NCBI RefSeq assembly: GCF_001015055.1
Contig: NZ_BBWZ01000008.1
Span: 62,001 to 126,000 of the forward strand
DNA from: Aneurinibacillus tyrosinisolvens
GTDB taxonomy: Bacteria > Bacillota > Bacilli > Aneurinibacillales > Aneurinibacillaceae
Reading direction: 5' to 3'
Length of the DNA: 64,000 nucleotides
The translations under genes and the position numbers were made by a program. The notes under the pieces are model-generated. The model had not been told where the DNA came from, made no database searches, and worked only from the letters and a program-made list of their open reading frames with translations. Below, piece after piece: positions 33,396 to 42,758 of the stretch (position 1 is the first letter of the stretch; every line of letters begins with the position of its first letter).

Positions 33396-35117
33396 ATGGC
33401 TACAAAAGAGAAACCACAGGACATTATGCTGTTGGACGATTCAGCAAACCTGAAGAGCTACGATGAGGCTGTACTAAACATGGATTGGAAAGAAATAGAG
33501 AAACAATTTTCCTGGCATGAGACTGGAAAAGTCAACATTGTATATGAAGCGATTGATCGCCATGTCGATAACGGAAACGGGGACAAGGTAGCCCTTTTTT
33601 ATACAGATGGCGAAAGGGATGAACAGTATACGTATGCGCAGCTGCGCCAGCTCTCGAGCCAGTTTGCGAATGGACTCCGTTCACAGGGCGTGCAGAAAGG
33701 GGATCGCGTTTTCATTTTTATGCCCCGCAGCCCGGAGCTTTTTATTGCGCTGCTCGGAATCGTTCGGATGGGAGCCATTGCCGGTCCCTTATTTGAAGCG
33801 TTTATGGAGGATGCTGTTAAAGACCGCTTGCAGGATAGCGGAGCGGTTGCTGTCGTCACAACACCGGGGCTGTTATACCGGATTGCGGCAGATGCACTTC
33901 CCGATCTAAAGCACGTTATTCTTGTCGGGGCCCAGGAGAAGACGGCACCGAATCAATTGTTGTATGAGGAATTGCTAAATATTTCTGATGAATATACGAT
34001 TGAGTGGGTAGACAGGGAAGATGGACTGCTGCTCCACTACACATCCGGGTCAACCGGAAAGCCTAAAGGCGTGTTCCAGGTGCACGATGCAATGATTCAC
34101 CAGTATTTATCCGGTAAATGGGTGTACGATTTGCGGGAAGGCGACGTATACTGGTGTACCGCTGATCCGGGCTGGGTAACGGGCACCTCGGGCGGTATGT
34201 GGGCGCCATGGCTGAACGGCGTGAGCATCGTGCTGCGCGGAGGGCGTTTTAAGCCGGCTGAGTGGTATGCGACGCTTGAGAAATATAAAGTAAATGTATG
34301 GTTTAGTGCCCCGACCGCGCTCCGTATGCTGATGGGTGAAGGGGATGAATTGCCAAAACGATTCGATCTTTCCCACTTGCGCCATGTTCTTTCGGCTGGG
34401 GAGCCGTTAAACCCGGAAGTCATTCGCTGGGGACTCGATGTGCTTGGACACCGGATTCACGACAATTGGTGGATGACGGAGACCGGATCGACGATGTGTG
34501 CGAATTACCGCTCGATGCCGATTCGGCCGGGTTCCATGGGCAAGCCGCTGCCGGGCATAAAGATGGCTGTTGTCGATGATGAAGGAAATGAACTTCCGCC
34601 CAATAGAATGGGCAACCTCGCGATTATGCCGCCATGGCCGGCAATGATGAGGAAAATTTGGAACAACCCGGAAAAATATGAGGAATACTATATGACAGGC
34701 TGGTACATGTCAGGGGATTCTGCATATAAAGATGAAGACGGCTATTTCTGGTTTGAGGGGCGCGTAGACGATGTGATTAACACATCGGGCGAGCGGGTTG
34801 GCCCTTTTGAAGTAGAAAGCAAGCTGGTGGAGCATCCTTCCGTTGCGGAAGCGGGCGTAATCGGTGTGCCGGATCCGGTGCGGGGCGAAATCATTAAAGC
34901 GTTTATTACGCTTCGTGCCGGGTTCGCGGAAACGGAAGAACTGAAGGAAGAAATCCGTATCTTCGTTAAGGAAAGGCTTGCCGCGCATGCAGCGCCCCGC
35001 CAGATTGAGTTCAGGGATAAACTGCCGAAAACCCGTTCAGGCAAAATTATGCGCCGTGTCCTGAAGGCCTGGGAGCTTGGTCTGCCGACCGGTGATTTAT
35101 CCACAATGGAAGAGTAA
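33396..35117 (+). CDS. acsA: Acetyl-CoA synthetase
   Basis: 573 residues; makes acetyl-CoA from acetate through acetyl-AMP. Key motifs are YTSGSTGKPKG (ATP loop), WWMTETGS, GWYMSGDSAYKDEDGYF, and the C-terminal PKTRSGKIMRR, whose lysine is the usual acetylation site. The length and N terminus match Bacillus AcsA. GGATGGAGGTAGGGCA precedes ATG 33396. The divergent promoter region is about 250 bases; I see no clear cre site. The downstream gap is filled by a structured RNA. Confidence 0.92.
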   Translation: MATKEKPQDIMLLDDSANLKSYDEAVLNMDWKEIEKQFSWHETGKVNIVYEAIDRHVDNGNGDKVALFYTDGERDEQYTYAQLRQLSSQFANGLRSQGVQKGDRVFIFMPRSPELFIALLGIVRMGAIAGPLFEAFMEDAVKDRLQDSGAVAVVTTPGLLYRIAADALPDLKHVILVGAQEKTAPNQLLYEELLNISDEYTIEWVDREDGLLLHYTSGSTGKPKGVFQVHDAMIHQYLSGKWVYDLREGDVYWCTADPGWVTGTSGGMWAPWLNGVSIVLRGGRFKPAEWYATLEKYKVNVWFSAPTALRMLMGEGDELPKRFDLSHLRHVLSAGEPLNPEVIRWGLDVLGHRIHDNWWMTETGSTMCANYRSMPIRPGSMGKPLPGIKMAVVDDEGNELPPNRMGNLAIMPPWPAMMRKIWNNPEKYEEYYMTGWYMSGDSAYKDEDGYFWFEGRVDDVINTSGERVGPFEVESKLVEHPSVAEAGVIGVPDPVRGEIIKAFITLRAGFAETEELKEEIRIFVKERLAAHAAPRQIEFRDKLPKTRSGKIMRRVLKAWELGLPTGDLSTMEE

Positions 35118-35122
35118 GGAAG

Positions 35123-35317
35123 GAAAAAAGAAAGTTCAGTCCACTTGCCTTTCCCTTCCGCGAGGAGGGGGGACTGTCCGCTCCACCTCCCTGCGAGCAG
35201 CGCCCACCAAACATCTGGGTAGCTCGGGGAGGGAGACAATGGTGGGCTTCTTCTGCTCTCCGGGAGGTTCCGCTGGGCCCAGAAGGCCGGTCTGCGTGGA
35301 CTGGCCCTTCCTTTTTT
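35123..35317 (+). ncRNA. Candidate structured RNA, copy 1 of 2
   Basis: A 195-base segment repeated at 54184. It folds as one rod. CAGTCCAC (35137-44) pairs with GTGGACTG (35296-303), CCTTC with GAAGG, ACCTCCC (35185-91) with GGGAGGT (35262-68), GAGCAG with CTGCTC, and GCCCACCA (35202-09) with TGGTGGGC (35240-47). A large bubble lies between the outer and middle stems. The 3' arm GAAGGCC...GGCCCTTC, followed by six Ts, can instead form a terminator. No convincing protein is encoded. It follows acsA directly. Class unknown; cmscan would decide. Confidence 0.6.
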
Positions 35318-35411
35318 CTGACGCTTCTGACCTTGCGGTCTTTTTCTCTATTACATTAAATCGTCATATATTTTCCTCGACTTTGGAACCTTACGGTCCC
35401 ATGGCAGGAAC

Positions 35412-35454
35412 AAAAAAAGGGAGAGGAATGCCAGACGTTCCTCTCCCTTTTTTT
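35412..35454. terminator. Bidirectional terminator before the exonuclease gene
   Basis: AAAGGGAGAGGAA and TTCCTCTCCCTTT pair perfectly, with A and T runs on both sides. Confidence 0.9.
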
Positions 35455-35477
35455 AGTTCTATAGAGCGAGCTTCGGC

Positions 35478-36226
35478 TCAGGCAAATCCCGATTCCTGCT
35501 GGCGCAGCAAATGCATGGTCTTTATGTAGCTCTCTAAAGCGTGCAGCGTCTGTATCCCCCGCTGCTCCAGTTCGTCCAGGAAATGAAGGAACAGGCGGGC
35601 TGTCATAAGAGCGTCTCCGAGCGCTGTATGGCGCCCCTCGACCTGAATCCCGTATTCTTGCAGGAGCACATCAAGATTATGGCTGGAATTCGACGGAAGT
35701 AAATGATAGGCAAGCGCCATCGTATCGATCGTTGGATTGTAAAGTTTTGTTTTGCTTATCCGTTTTACTTGCTGTTGATAAAGTTAAGATCAAAATCTGC
35801 ACAGTGGGCAACGAGATAATAATCCTTGATGAAATGGAGAAATTTATGCAGGATCGGAAGGGCGGACGGAGCGTCTTCCACATCTTTGTCTAAAATTCCG
35901 GTAATTTCACTGACAATCGGCGGAATGGCTCTTCCCGGGTAAATCAATTCATGAAAGCTCCTGTTCTCAACGATTCGCCCGTTTTCAATGACAACAGCTC
36001 CGATCGAAATCAATTCATCTCCAGCGTACGGGTGAAATCCGGTCGTTTCCGTATCGAAAATAACAAAACGCATGGCTTTCAGGTACTTATCTCTGTATTG
36101 CCGCTCCTTAACCTGCGCTGCCATCTTCTGGATGTCATTGATTAATTGGGGATCGAACTGCGGCTTTTCTTTGTAGAAACTCGCGGCGATGTGTTTGATG
36201 TACTTGCCCAGCGGAAAAGAGCACAT
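35478..36226 (-). pseudogene. DEDDh 3'-5' exonuclease (DNA polymerase III epsilon-like), frameshifted
   Basis: Exonuclease domain with motif ExoI FVIFDTETTGFHPYAGDE, ExoII AHCADFDLNF and, after a break, a DALMTARLF motif (ExoIII-like, with HTALGDA). From ATG 36226 (behind AGAAGGAT) the frame ends at 35765 after NFINSK. The rest resumes one frame over, KRISKTKLYNPTIDTMALAY, and ends at 35478. One missing base near 35775 explains the break. The joined protein would be about 248 residues. Likely role is proofreading or processing of DNA or RNA; no polymerase domain is seen. Confidence 0.85.
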
Positions 36227-36363
36227 TCGTTTCACATCCTTCTCTAATCGTATAATAGCGCAAAGTATATATAATGTACATACTATTTTAAAAATTTAGA
36301 CTGCATTTGATTTGTTGACGTTCCTTACTAATACTTGTACGATAGGAATAATTATAAATGTGA

Positions 36364-36447
36364 CCACTAGGGGGGCTTTTAAGCTGAGAGAAGCGTGCGC
36401 TTCGACCCTTGGAACCTGATTCGGGTAATACCGGCGTAGGGAAGTGG
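36364..36447 (+). promoter_or_regulatory. TPP (THI) riboswitch
   Basis: Classic thiamine pyrophosphate aptamer: CTGAGAGAAG, ACCCTTGGAACCTGAT, the GTAATACCGGCGTAGGGAA loop. P1 is formed by CCACT (36364-68) and AGTGG (36443-47). GGAAGTGG (36440-47), part of P1, is complementary to CCACTTCC of the downstream terminator. With TPP bound, P1 forms and frees the terminator; without it, an antiterminator can form. It controls the thi operon. Confidence 0.95.
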
Positions 36448-36473
36448 ATGAGGTCGCTGTTATTTTTAACCCG

Positions 36474-36508
36474 CGCCACTTCCAACCCAGGGAGTGGCGT
36501 TTATTTTT
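36474..36508 (+). terminator. TPP-controlled terminator
   Basis: CGCCACTTCC pairs with GGGAGTGGCG (one G-T pair) over a 6-base loop, followed by TTTATTTTT. CCACTTCC is shared with the antiterminator. Confidence 0.85.
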
Positions 36509-36531
36509 GGCAGATAAGGCAAACAACGAAG

Positions 36532-37335
36532 GTGGAGAGAGCCATTCTTACAGTAAATCATATTTCTTATCATTATCCCGGTTCAAGGGATCTGATTCTG
36601 TCTGACGTTTCCTTCACTGTGAGGAAAGGGGAATTTGTTTCGCTCATCGGTGCCAGTGGATCCGGAAAGAGTACGATATTTAGGCTTCTCTCGGGTCTGG
36701 CGGATCCGGATGAGGGAAGTATTTCAATTGAAGGGGCCGAGCATGGGAGCAGGTTGGGAAGTGTTGCATTAATGCCGCAGAAAGATTTGCTTCTTCCATG
36801 GAGAACGGTGCTTGAAAATGTACTGCTGCCGGTCGAGATTTCCGGGAAAGATCGGGGGCTAAAGAAGGAACAGGCGAGGGAATGGCTCGAACGCTTCGGG
36901 CTCAAAGATTACGTGCACCGTTATCCCTCCCAGCTTTCCGGGGGAATGAGGCAGCGCGTGGCTTTTCTTCGCACAATGATGACGGGGGCTGAATTGCTCC
37001 TGCTGGATGAGCCGTTTGGAGCCCTTGATACGCTGACGAGGCAGGAGATGCAGACATGGCTGCTCACAATCTGGGAGGAATTCAGGAAAACGGTTGTGTT
37101 CATTACGCATGACATAGAGGAAGCCGTTCTCTTAAGCGATAAGGTTCTTGTCCTGTCCGCGAATAAAAGAAACAGTGGGAGTATAACTGAAGAAATCTGC
37201 AGGGAGATTACGATCCCTATGGAGCGGCCCCGGCGTCATGAGCTTGTATTTGAACCCGAGTTTATTGCATACCGCCGTTTGTTGAGCGGGTTCATTGGAC
37301 CGGTGTCCGGCGGCCAAAGAGGGGAAGCAGGATGA
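36532..37335 (+). CDS. thiZ: ABC transporter ATP-binding protein, thiamine-precursor uptake
   Basis: ATPase of the ThiXYZ importer for pyrimidine precursors of thiamine. Walker A GASGSGKST, Q-loop MPQKD, signature LSGGMRQR, Walker B LLLLDEPFGALD, and H-loop FITHD are all present. The start is uncertain: GTG 36532 has a weak site, whereas GGTGGAGAG precedes ATT 36544, a rare start. It begins the operon under the TPP riboswitch and overlaps thiX by four bases. Confidence 0.88.
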   Translation: MERAILTVNHISYHYPGSRDLILSDVSFTVRKGEFVSLIGASGSGKSTIFRLLSGLADPDEGSISIEGAEHGSRLGSVALMPQKDLLLPWRTVLENVLLPVEISGKDRGLKKEQAREWLERFGLKDYVHRYPSQLSGGMRQRVAFLRTMMTGAELLLLDEPFGALDTLTRQEMQTWLLTIWEEFRKTVVFITHDIEEAVLLSDKVLVLSANKRNSGSITEEICREITIPMERPRRHELVFEPEFIAYRRLLSGFIGPVSGGQRGEAG

Positions 37336-38087
37336 TGAGAAGGGTGAGAGCGTATTGGCCTGCCTTTGCCTTCTTTCTTGGAATCGTAGCCGTATGGGAG
37401 TTTTTCGCCCGAACCGGCGCTGTACCTGCTTTTATACTGCCTGCTCCTACCCAAATAATTGACGCGGTGGTGAGGTACAGCGGCCAGTTATTCGGGGTTC
37501 ACCTGGCTGCCACGCTGGAAGAGGTTTTTCTGGGGCTCGTACTGTCGATCCTTCTCGCGGTTGGGGTGGCTGTCGCTATGTTTTTCTTCCCGGCAGCGGA
37601 AAAGATGCTGTATCCGTCCCTCATTGTTTCACAGACCATTCCTTTAATCGCCATCGCGCCTGTGTTCGCCCTCTGGTTCGGCTATACGCTGTGGTCCAAG
37701 GTGGCGGTTGTCGTATTGATCTCCTTCTTTCCACTTGTTGTCAATTTATACGACGGGTTAAAGGCTGGAAGTACAGAAGTGGTTGATTTACTGCGAACGA
37801 TGGGAGCGACTCGCTGGCAGATTTTTCGAAAAGCACAAGTTCCGATGGCGCTGCCCTCCTTTTTCTCAGGATTAAAAATAGCGGCGGTTTTCAGTGTAAC
37901 AGGAGCAACGATTGGAGAATGGCTTGGAGCGGAGCAAGGGCTTGGCTATTTCGGCCGGCGAATGTCTTCCACATTACGCGCGGACGGTGTGTTCGCTTCC
38001 GTGCTCATTCTCTCATTGCTCGGTATTGTTATGTTCCTCCTTATTTTTTTACTGGAGAGACGATGGTTGCACATAAAAAGAAAATAA
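37332..38087 (+). CDS. thiX: ABC transporter permease, thiamine-precursor uptake
   Basis: 251-residue permease with about six membrane segments. The EAA loop, which contacts the ATPase, appears as VDLLRTMGATRWQIFRKAQVPMALP. Overlap ATGA with thiZ means translational coupling. It is followed by the binding-protein gene. Role as the channel of ThiXYZ follows from operon and family. Confidence 0.9.
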   Translation: MMRRVRAYWPAFAFFLGIVAVWEFFARTGAVPAFILPAPTQIIDAVVRYSGQLFGVHLAATLEEVFLGLVLSILLAVGVAVAMFFFPAAEKMLYPSLIVSQTIPLIAIAPVFALWFGYTLWSKVAVVVLISFFPLVVNLYDGLKAGSTEVVDLLRTMGATRWQIFRKAQVPMALPSFFSGLKIAAVFSVTGATIGEWLGAEQGLGYFGRRMSSTLRADGVFASVLILSLLGIVMFLLIFLLERRWLHIKRK

Positions 38088-38101
38088 CTGGGGGTTTATT
38101 G

Positions 38102-39127
38102 ATGATGAAAAGAGGCTGGAAGTTGAGTGTTATTTTTGTTTTATTCGCTTCTCTTATGCTGGCGGGATGCGGACAAAAGCAAGCACAGGATCAGGGGCAG
38201 GAGAAAGGCGCATCCTCTCCTGTGAAAAAAGAAAAATTAACGATTATGCTCGACTGGTATCCGAATGCTGTTCACTCTTTCCTTTATACTGCGATGAAGA
38301 AAGGCTACTTTGCGGCGGAAGGAATCGACCTTCAAATCCAAATGCCGGCGGAAACAAACGATCCTCTGCGCATGGCTGCGGCCAATAAAGTCGATCTTGC
38401 CTTTACCTACCAGCCGGAAGTCGCCATTGCCCGGGGAGAGGGTGTGAACGTGAAATCGATCGCAGCGGTCGTACGTCACCCGCTGAATACGGTTCTTGTG
38501 CCTGCGGGCAGCGCGGTTAAAACACCAAAGGATTTAGCTGGAAAGAATGTCGGGTATCCTTCCGTTCCGCTTGATGAAATCATCATTAATACAATGATGA
38601 AGAAAGACGGGGCAGACGAAAAACAGGTGAAAATGACAGACATCGGATTCGATATTATCCCGGCCATTGCTACGAAGCGGGTGGATGCCGTCATTGGCGG
38701 TTACATTAACCATGAACAAATTCTTCTGGATAAACAGGGGGTTCCTGTTCGCAGCATCCCGCTGACTAAATACGGAGTACCGGATTATTATGAACTTGTC
38801 ATTGTAACAAGTGACAGCACAGCGAACGAGAAGAAAGATTTGCTTCGCCGTTTCTGGAAAGCAGCGGCGAAAGGACAGCAGGAAGTTGCACAGAATAAGG
38901 CAGAAGGATTGGCAAATCTTCTTGAAAACCAGAAACAGGAATTTCCGCTTGAAAAAGATGTAGAGGAAAAAAGTTTAAATATCCTTCTTCCGCTTATGTC
39001 TGATAACGAAAGCCAATTTGGAAGCCAAAGCGAACAAAAATGGCAGGAAGTAATAAACTGGCTCAAAGAGAAGAAACAGGTTAAAGGGGAAATTGCGGCG
39101 AAAGATTGTTTTGTTACAATGGAGTAA
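38102..39127 (+). CDS. thiY: Pyrimidine-precursor-binding lipoprotein
   Basis: 341-residue substrate-binding protein with lipobox LMLAGC. DWYPNAVHSFLYTAMKKGYF and TYQPEVAIARGEG are typical of the ThiY/NMT1 family, which binds formylaminopyrimidine (FAMP) or HMP. GGGGGTTTATTG precedes ATG 38102. It delivers the precursor to ThiXZ for phosphorylation by ThiD next in the operon. No tenA or thiE is here. Confidence 0.92.
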   Translation: MMKRGWKLSVIFVLFASLMLAGCGQKQAQDQGQEKGASSPVKKEKLTIMLDWYPNAVHSFLYTAMKKGYFAAEGIDLQIQMPAETNDPLRMAAANKVDLAFTYQPEVAIARGEGVNVKSIAAVVRHPLNTVLVPAGSAVKTPKDLAGKNVGYPSVPLDEIIINTMMKKDGADEKQVKMTDIGFDIIPAIATKRVDAVIGGYINHEQILLDKQGVPVRSIPLTKYGVPDYYELVIVTSDSTANEKKDLLRRFWKAAAKGQQEVAQNKAEGLANLLENQKQEFPLEKDVEEKSLNILLPLMSDNESQFGSQSEQKWQEVINWLKEKKQVKGEIAAKDCFVTME

Positions 39128-39148
39128 ACCGAGATAGGAGAGAGTCAG

Positions 39149-39949
39149 ATGGCAGTTTATAAAGCATTAACGATCGCGGGTTCGGACAGCGGCGGCGGAG
39201 CGGGAATACAGGCAGACTTGAAAACCTTCCAGGAACTTGGCGTATACGGCATGTCCGTACTAACCGCACTGACAGCACAAAATACAAGAGGAGTACACGG
39301 TGTAATGGCGGTGCCGCCTGCATTCGTAGAGCAGCAAATAGATGCCGTTCTGTCTGATTTGGGAACGGATGCAGTAAAGACGGGGATGCTATTTGATAGC
39401 GCCATTATTGAAACAGTAGCACGGAAGCTAAGAGAATATCATGTTCCTAATTATGTGCTTGACCCGGTCATGATTGCCAAAGGGGGTGCCTCCTTACTGT
39501 TGGATGAAGCCGTTGCCGCGGTAAAGGATCAACTTCTTCCGCTTGCTACCGTTGTAACACCAAACATTCCGGAAGCAGAGGTACTTACTGGCCTAAAAAT
39601 TGAAACAGTGGAAGATATGAAGGAAGCAGCACGGGTGCTGCTTCGCCTTGGGGCGCAAAACGCTGTGGTCAAAGGCGGGCACGGCACAGGCAGCCAGGTG
39701 ACAGACGTGCTGTATGACGGGGAGCGGTTTGTTGAATTAACGGAAGCGAGATTTGATACTCCGCACACACATGGAACAGGCTGTACGTTTGCCGCCGCCG
39801 TAACGGCCGGGCTGGCAGCCGGCAAAACCGTAGAAGAAGCGGTATCGCAAGGGAAAAGCTTCATTACAGCAGCCATTTGCCACCCGCTGGGCATTGGGAG
39901 TGAGCACGGTCCCACAAACCACTGGGCATACAGGGCAAACAACAAATAA
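39149..39949 (+). CDS. thiD: Hydroxymethylpyrimidine/phosphomethylpyrimidine kinase
   Basis: Phosphorylates HMP and HMP-P in thiamine synthesis. The N-terminal [29 protein letters not shown], and [15 protein letters not shown] with the anion hole and catalytic Cys region are standard for ThiD. 266 residues, start ATG 39149. It ends the riboswitch-controlled thi operon. Import of precursor by ThiXYZ followed by ThiD forms a salvage route. Confidence 0.94.
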   Translation: MAVYKALTIAGSDSGGGAGIQADLKTFQELGVYGMSVLTALTAQNTRGVHGVMAVPPAFVEQQIDAVLSDLGTDAVKTGMLFDSAIIETVARKLREYHVPNYVLDPVMIAKGGASLLLDEAVAAVKDQLLPLATVVTPNIPEAEVLTGLKIETVEDMKEAARVLLRLGAQNAVVKGGHGTGSQVTDVLYDGERFVELTEARFDTPHTHGTGCTFAAAVTAGLAAGKTVEEAVSQGKSFITAAICHPLGIGSEHGPTNHWAYRANNK

Positions 39950-39964
39950 GCACGAGTAGGCGAG

Positions 39965-39996
39965 AAAAAAGTGACGGGGCGCCCCGTCACTTTTTT
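39965..39996. terminator. Perfect palindromic terminator between thiD and the PHA-associated gene
   Basis: Arms AAAAAAGTGACGGGGC and GCCCCGTCACTTTTTT are fully complementary with no loop bases, so it acts on both strands. It overlaps the 3' end of the convergent gene. Confidence 0.92.
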
Positions 39997-40346
39997 ACTG
40001 GTGTCTTTGTTTTTTCGACCGCTTCTCTAAGCGCTCTTAGTTCAGTAAGGATATCGTCATCCAGTCGTTCGTCCAGCTTTTCTACCTTCTCCTCAAGCTG
40101 GATAACGAGTTCGGCAACCCGGGCGATTTCATTTTTATTTGGGATGTTGTTCTCGTAGAGTACTTGATCGGCCATTTTCTTATACTGGTCTTGTGAGTAA
40201 AAAAACCACTTCTGGTATTCCCCCATTAAGGCCGAATATTCATTTGTCTTTACCCAATCATCCATTGACTTTCCCCATGTTTTTTCCATCATGTCATACC
40301 AGCTTTTCCACATCTGGACCGGATCGAATGTTTGATCAGACAGCAT
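39987..40346 (-). CDS. PhaR/phasin-like polyhydroxyalkanoate-associated protein
   Basis: 119 residues, short and helical, with FDPVQMWKSWYDMMEKTWGK at the start. It resembles the class IV PHA synthase subunit PhaR of bacilli (FDPF-x-MW-K motif) and phasins. A C-terminal coiled coil (IARVAELVIQLEEKVEKLDERL) fits granule association. It is divergent from phaQ, a PHB-responsive repressor gene. No phaC or phaB is in the window, so the synthase must be elsewhere. Size is less than full PhaR, so a phasin is equally possible. Confidence 0.65.
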   Translation of the reverse strand: MLSDQTFDPVQMWKSWYDMMEKTWGKSMDDWVKTNEYSALMGEYQKWFFYSQDQYKKMADQVLYENNIPNKNEIARVAELVIQLEEKVEKLDERLDDDILTELRALREAVEKTKTPVKK

Positions 40347-40456
40347 ATGAATCCCTCCTGTTCTCTAATTCCTCTCTTTATCTATATTAATTGCAGCAGG
40401 GAAAATATACAAATAGATTGCAAAAAAAAATTAAATTATAGGAATTTTCCCGGTTT

Positions 40457-40476
40457 CGTTCTCGTATAGTAGAACG
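40457..40476. promoter_or_regulatory. Candidate PhaQ operator overlapping the promoter
   Basis: CGTTCT and AGAACG arms separated by eight bases straddle a TATAGT -10-like element about 28 bases before phaQ. Location and symmetry suit autoregulation by a PadR dimer. Confidence 0.55.
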
Positions 40477-40504
40477 GATATAACAAAACAGGGGGGAGTA
40501 AAGC

Positions 40505-40915
40505 GTGGAAAATCGCAGAGAGGCAATTGCGAAGGATAAAGCTGGAGTAGAAGGCACGCCGAAAACTCTGCTTGTGCCCTGTGTTTTGCTTTTGCTCCGG
40601 AAAGTGAGTGTGCACGGGTATCAAATCATACAGGAACTCGTTGATTTCGGCTTTTCTTCTATTGATCATGGATACGTATATCGTATTTTACGGCAATTAG
40701 AAAATGATAACCTTGTAAATTCACACTGGGAACTATCGACCGGCGGCCCGCCTAAACGGATTTATTCTATAACTTCGGCTGGAAATGAGTACCTGGACAT
40801 GTGGTCCACTACGCTCGAAAAATATCAATATACACTTTCTCGCTTTTTTAGCATGTATGAGCGTGTTCTCTTTCCAGATCAGGTAGAGCAGGAAGAAATG
40901 AAAAAAAATGTATAA
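40505..40915 (+). CDS. phaQ: PadR-type poly-beta-hydroxybutyrate-responsive repressor PhaQ
   Basis: 137-residue winged-helix regulator of the PadR family. LLVPCVLLLLRKVSVHGYQI and DHGYVYRILRQLENDNLV match PhaQ of Bacillus megaterium, which represses phasin expression and its own gene until PHB is present. Start is GTG 40505 behind GGGGGGAG. The divergent PHA-associated gene and an inverted repeat at the promoter complete the local circuit. Confidence 0.85.
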   Translation: MENRREAIAKDKAGVEGTPKTLLVPCVLLLLRKVSVHGYQIIQELVDFGFSSIDHGYVYRILRQLENDNLVNSHWELSTGGPPKRIYSITSAGNEYLDMWSTTLEKYQYTLSRFFSMYERVLFPDQVEQEEMKKNV

Positions 40916-41024
40916 TTTCGCAACTTTTTTCGACAACATAAGATAAAATAGGGCAAAAGTATGGAATTAAATAGGACCAAAGTATAAGATATAGGTGATT
41001 GTCTATACATCTGGGGGGATAAAC

Positions 41025-42698
41025 TTGTTGCAGCGATTTAATGATGTATCCATTCGGCTAAAGCTTACCATCACCATCCTTATTATCACGCTCATCCCGT
41101 TAATGGCTGCCGGATTTTTAAGCTATCGTTCGGCCTACAACAGCGTATATGAGATGACGGTGCAGGATCTGAAGTACATTACTGCCGTTAAAGGAAAAGA
41201 GCTGGCGCCTTTTGTAAAAGAGGGGGAATCCGGAACAGCAGCTTCGAGCCGGATTGCTGCGATTGTAAACGATGTGAAAGAAAACTATTATGGGTCTAAT
41301 GGATTACAGGGGTACGCGTATATTATTGACAGAAACGGAACCGTTCTCTATCACCCGGATTCAAAAACGGCGGGCACTTCCATAGCGAAAGAGAAGTTTG
41401 CCCAGGACATCCTGCAGCAAAGGACAGGCTATCTGACTTATATGTGGAAGGGAGAAGAGAAGATTGCGTCTTTTGCTGAGCTGCCGAATGGCTGGGAACT
41501 TGTTGTCGGCAGTTACATGAAGGACATGATGAAACCGCTTTACGTTATTCGTACAGAGATGTTTGTCATTAGCTTACTGGCATCCGTGCTGGCCCTCGTT
41601 GCAGGTTATTTTATCGTAAACAGGCTGACAAGGCCGATGAGAGACCTGGTCGGTGCAATGGAGAAGGCGGAAGCCGGGGATGTTACTGTCTACGTAGAGC
41701 CTGATTCACGCGATGAAATCGGAAAGCTTACCGATATTTTTAATCAGATGATTACCCAGTTCCGCAACATGCTCAGGCAGGTGCATGAGGTATCCGAACA
41801 GGTAGCCGCTTCTTCTGAACAGCTTACGGCGAGCGCACTTGAGAGCACCCGTGCATCCGAACAAATTTCCGTTGCGGCACAGGAAATCGCATCGGGCTCA
41901 GAAGGACAGATGGAGAGTGTAGACAAGACAACAAGGGCGCTGCATGGGATGGGAAGCAGCATGAAGGAAATTGCAAGCAAAATCCTGGCCGTAGAGCATG
42001 ATTCCACGATCGCGACGAATTACGCCCATAATGGCGAAGCTTCTCTCAAGAAGGTCGTCTGGGAAATGAACGATATTTCACAGAAGGTAAGCGATACCGA
42101 ACAACAAATCCGTGAGCTTGGAAACCGATCGGAGTCCATAAAAGGAATTATTAGGACGATTCATGAGATCAGTGAACAAACAAACCTGCTTGCACTTAAT
42201 GCGGCAATCGAAGCTGCGCGTGCAGGTGAGCAGGGAAAGAGCTTTGCTGTTGTAGCTCAGGAGGTTCGTAAACTGGCTGAACAATCCGGAAATTCAGCAG
42301 CTGAAATTGCTGTGCTTATCTCCGATATTCACGCGAAAATCGGGATGGCTGTTGTATCGATGTCCGAAAGCAGCCAGGCAGTAAGCGAAGGCCGTGCGGT
42401 TGTTGAAAATGCGGGCAGCGCGTTTTCAAATATTTTAAAGGCGATCGATGATGTGAATAAACAAATTGCGAAGGTTACAGCTTCCTCGGAGTTGATTTCA
42501 CAACAAACCGATCAGATGGTAAAGCTTGGGGATGAAATCCACCAGTTGGCTTCCATCGCTGCTTCCGATACCCAGGAAGTGGCTGCCGCTTCGCAGGAGC
42601 AGACAGCTACGATGCAGGAGATTAATGCCGCTTCTGAAGTGCTCGCACGAATGGCGGAAGAACTTCAAACATATGTAAACCGATTTAAAATTTCATAG
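41025..42698 (+). CDS. Methyl-accepting chemotaxis protein
   Basis: 557-residue chemoreceptor. Two membrane helices (about 14-30 and 185-205) flank an extracellular Cache-like sensor domain with [20 protein letters not shown] ([21 protein letters not shown]) follows, then the long signalling coiled coil with hairpin tip [22 protein letters not shown]. Glu/Gln-rich methylation sites flank the tip. Start is TTG 41025 behind GGGGGGAT; upstream GTG 40995 is less likely. The ligand is not known. Confidence 0.92.
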   Translation: MLQRFNDVSIRLKLTITILIITLIPLMAAGFLSYRSAYNSVYEMTVQDLKYITAVKGKELAPFVKEGESGTAASSRIAAIVNDVKENYYGSNGLQGYAYIIDRNGTVLYHPDSKTAGTSIAKEKFAQDILQQRTGYLTYMWKGEEKIASFAELPNGWELVVGSYMKDMMKPLYVIRTEMFVISLLASVLALVAGYFIVNRLTRPMRDLVGAMEKAEAGDVTVYVEPDSRDEIGKLTDIFNQMITQFRNMLRQVHEVSEQVAASSEQLTASALESTRASEQISVAAQEIASGSEGQMESVDKTTRALHGMGSSMKEIASKILAVEHDSTIATNYAHNGEASLKKVVWEMNDISQKVSDTEQQIRELGNRSESIKGIIRTIHEISEQTNLLALNAAIEAARAGEQGKSFAVVAQEVRKLAEQSGNSAAEIAVLISDIHAKIGMAVVSMSESSQAVSEGRAVVENAGSAFSNILKAIDDVNKQIAKVTASSELISQQTDQMVKLGDEIHQLASIAASDTQEVAAASQEQTATMQEINAASEVLARMAEELQTYVNRFKIS

Positions 42699-42758
42699 TG
42701 GTAGAATTCCCCCTTCAAATTCGCTAGAATTGAAGAAGAAACAGATGGGGGTGCGGAA

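Noticed and set aside
35123-35317. T-box, SRP RNA, RNase P RNA or tmRNA identity for the repeated RNA
   Set aside because: The diagnostic sequences (T-box bulge, SRP Alu/GGAA domain, RNase P P4 core, tmRNA tRNA-like ends) are not seen.
35077-35529. Open frame of about 150 codons across the RNA element and the terminator
   Set aside because: It crosses two strong terminator hairpins, has no ribosome site, and its reading differs between the two element copies.
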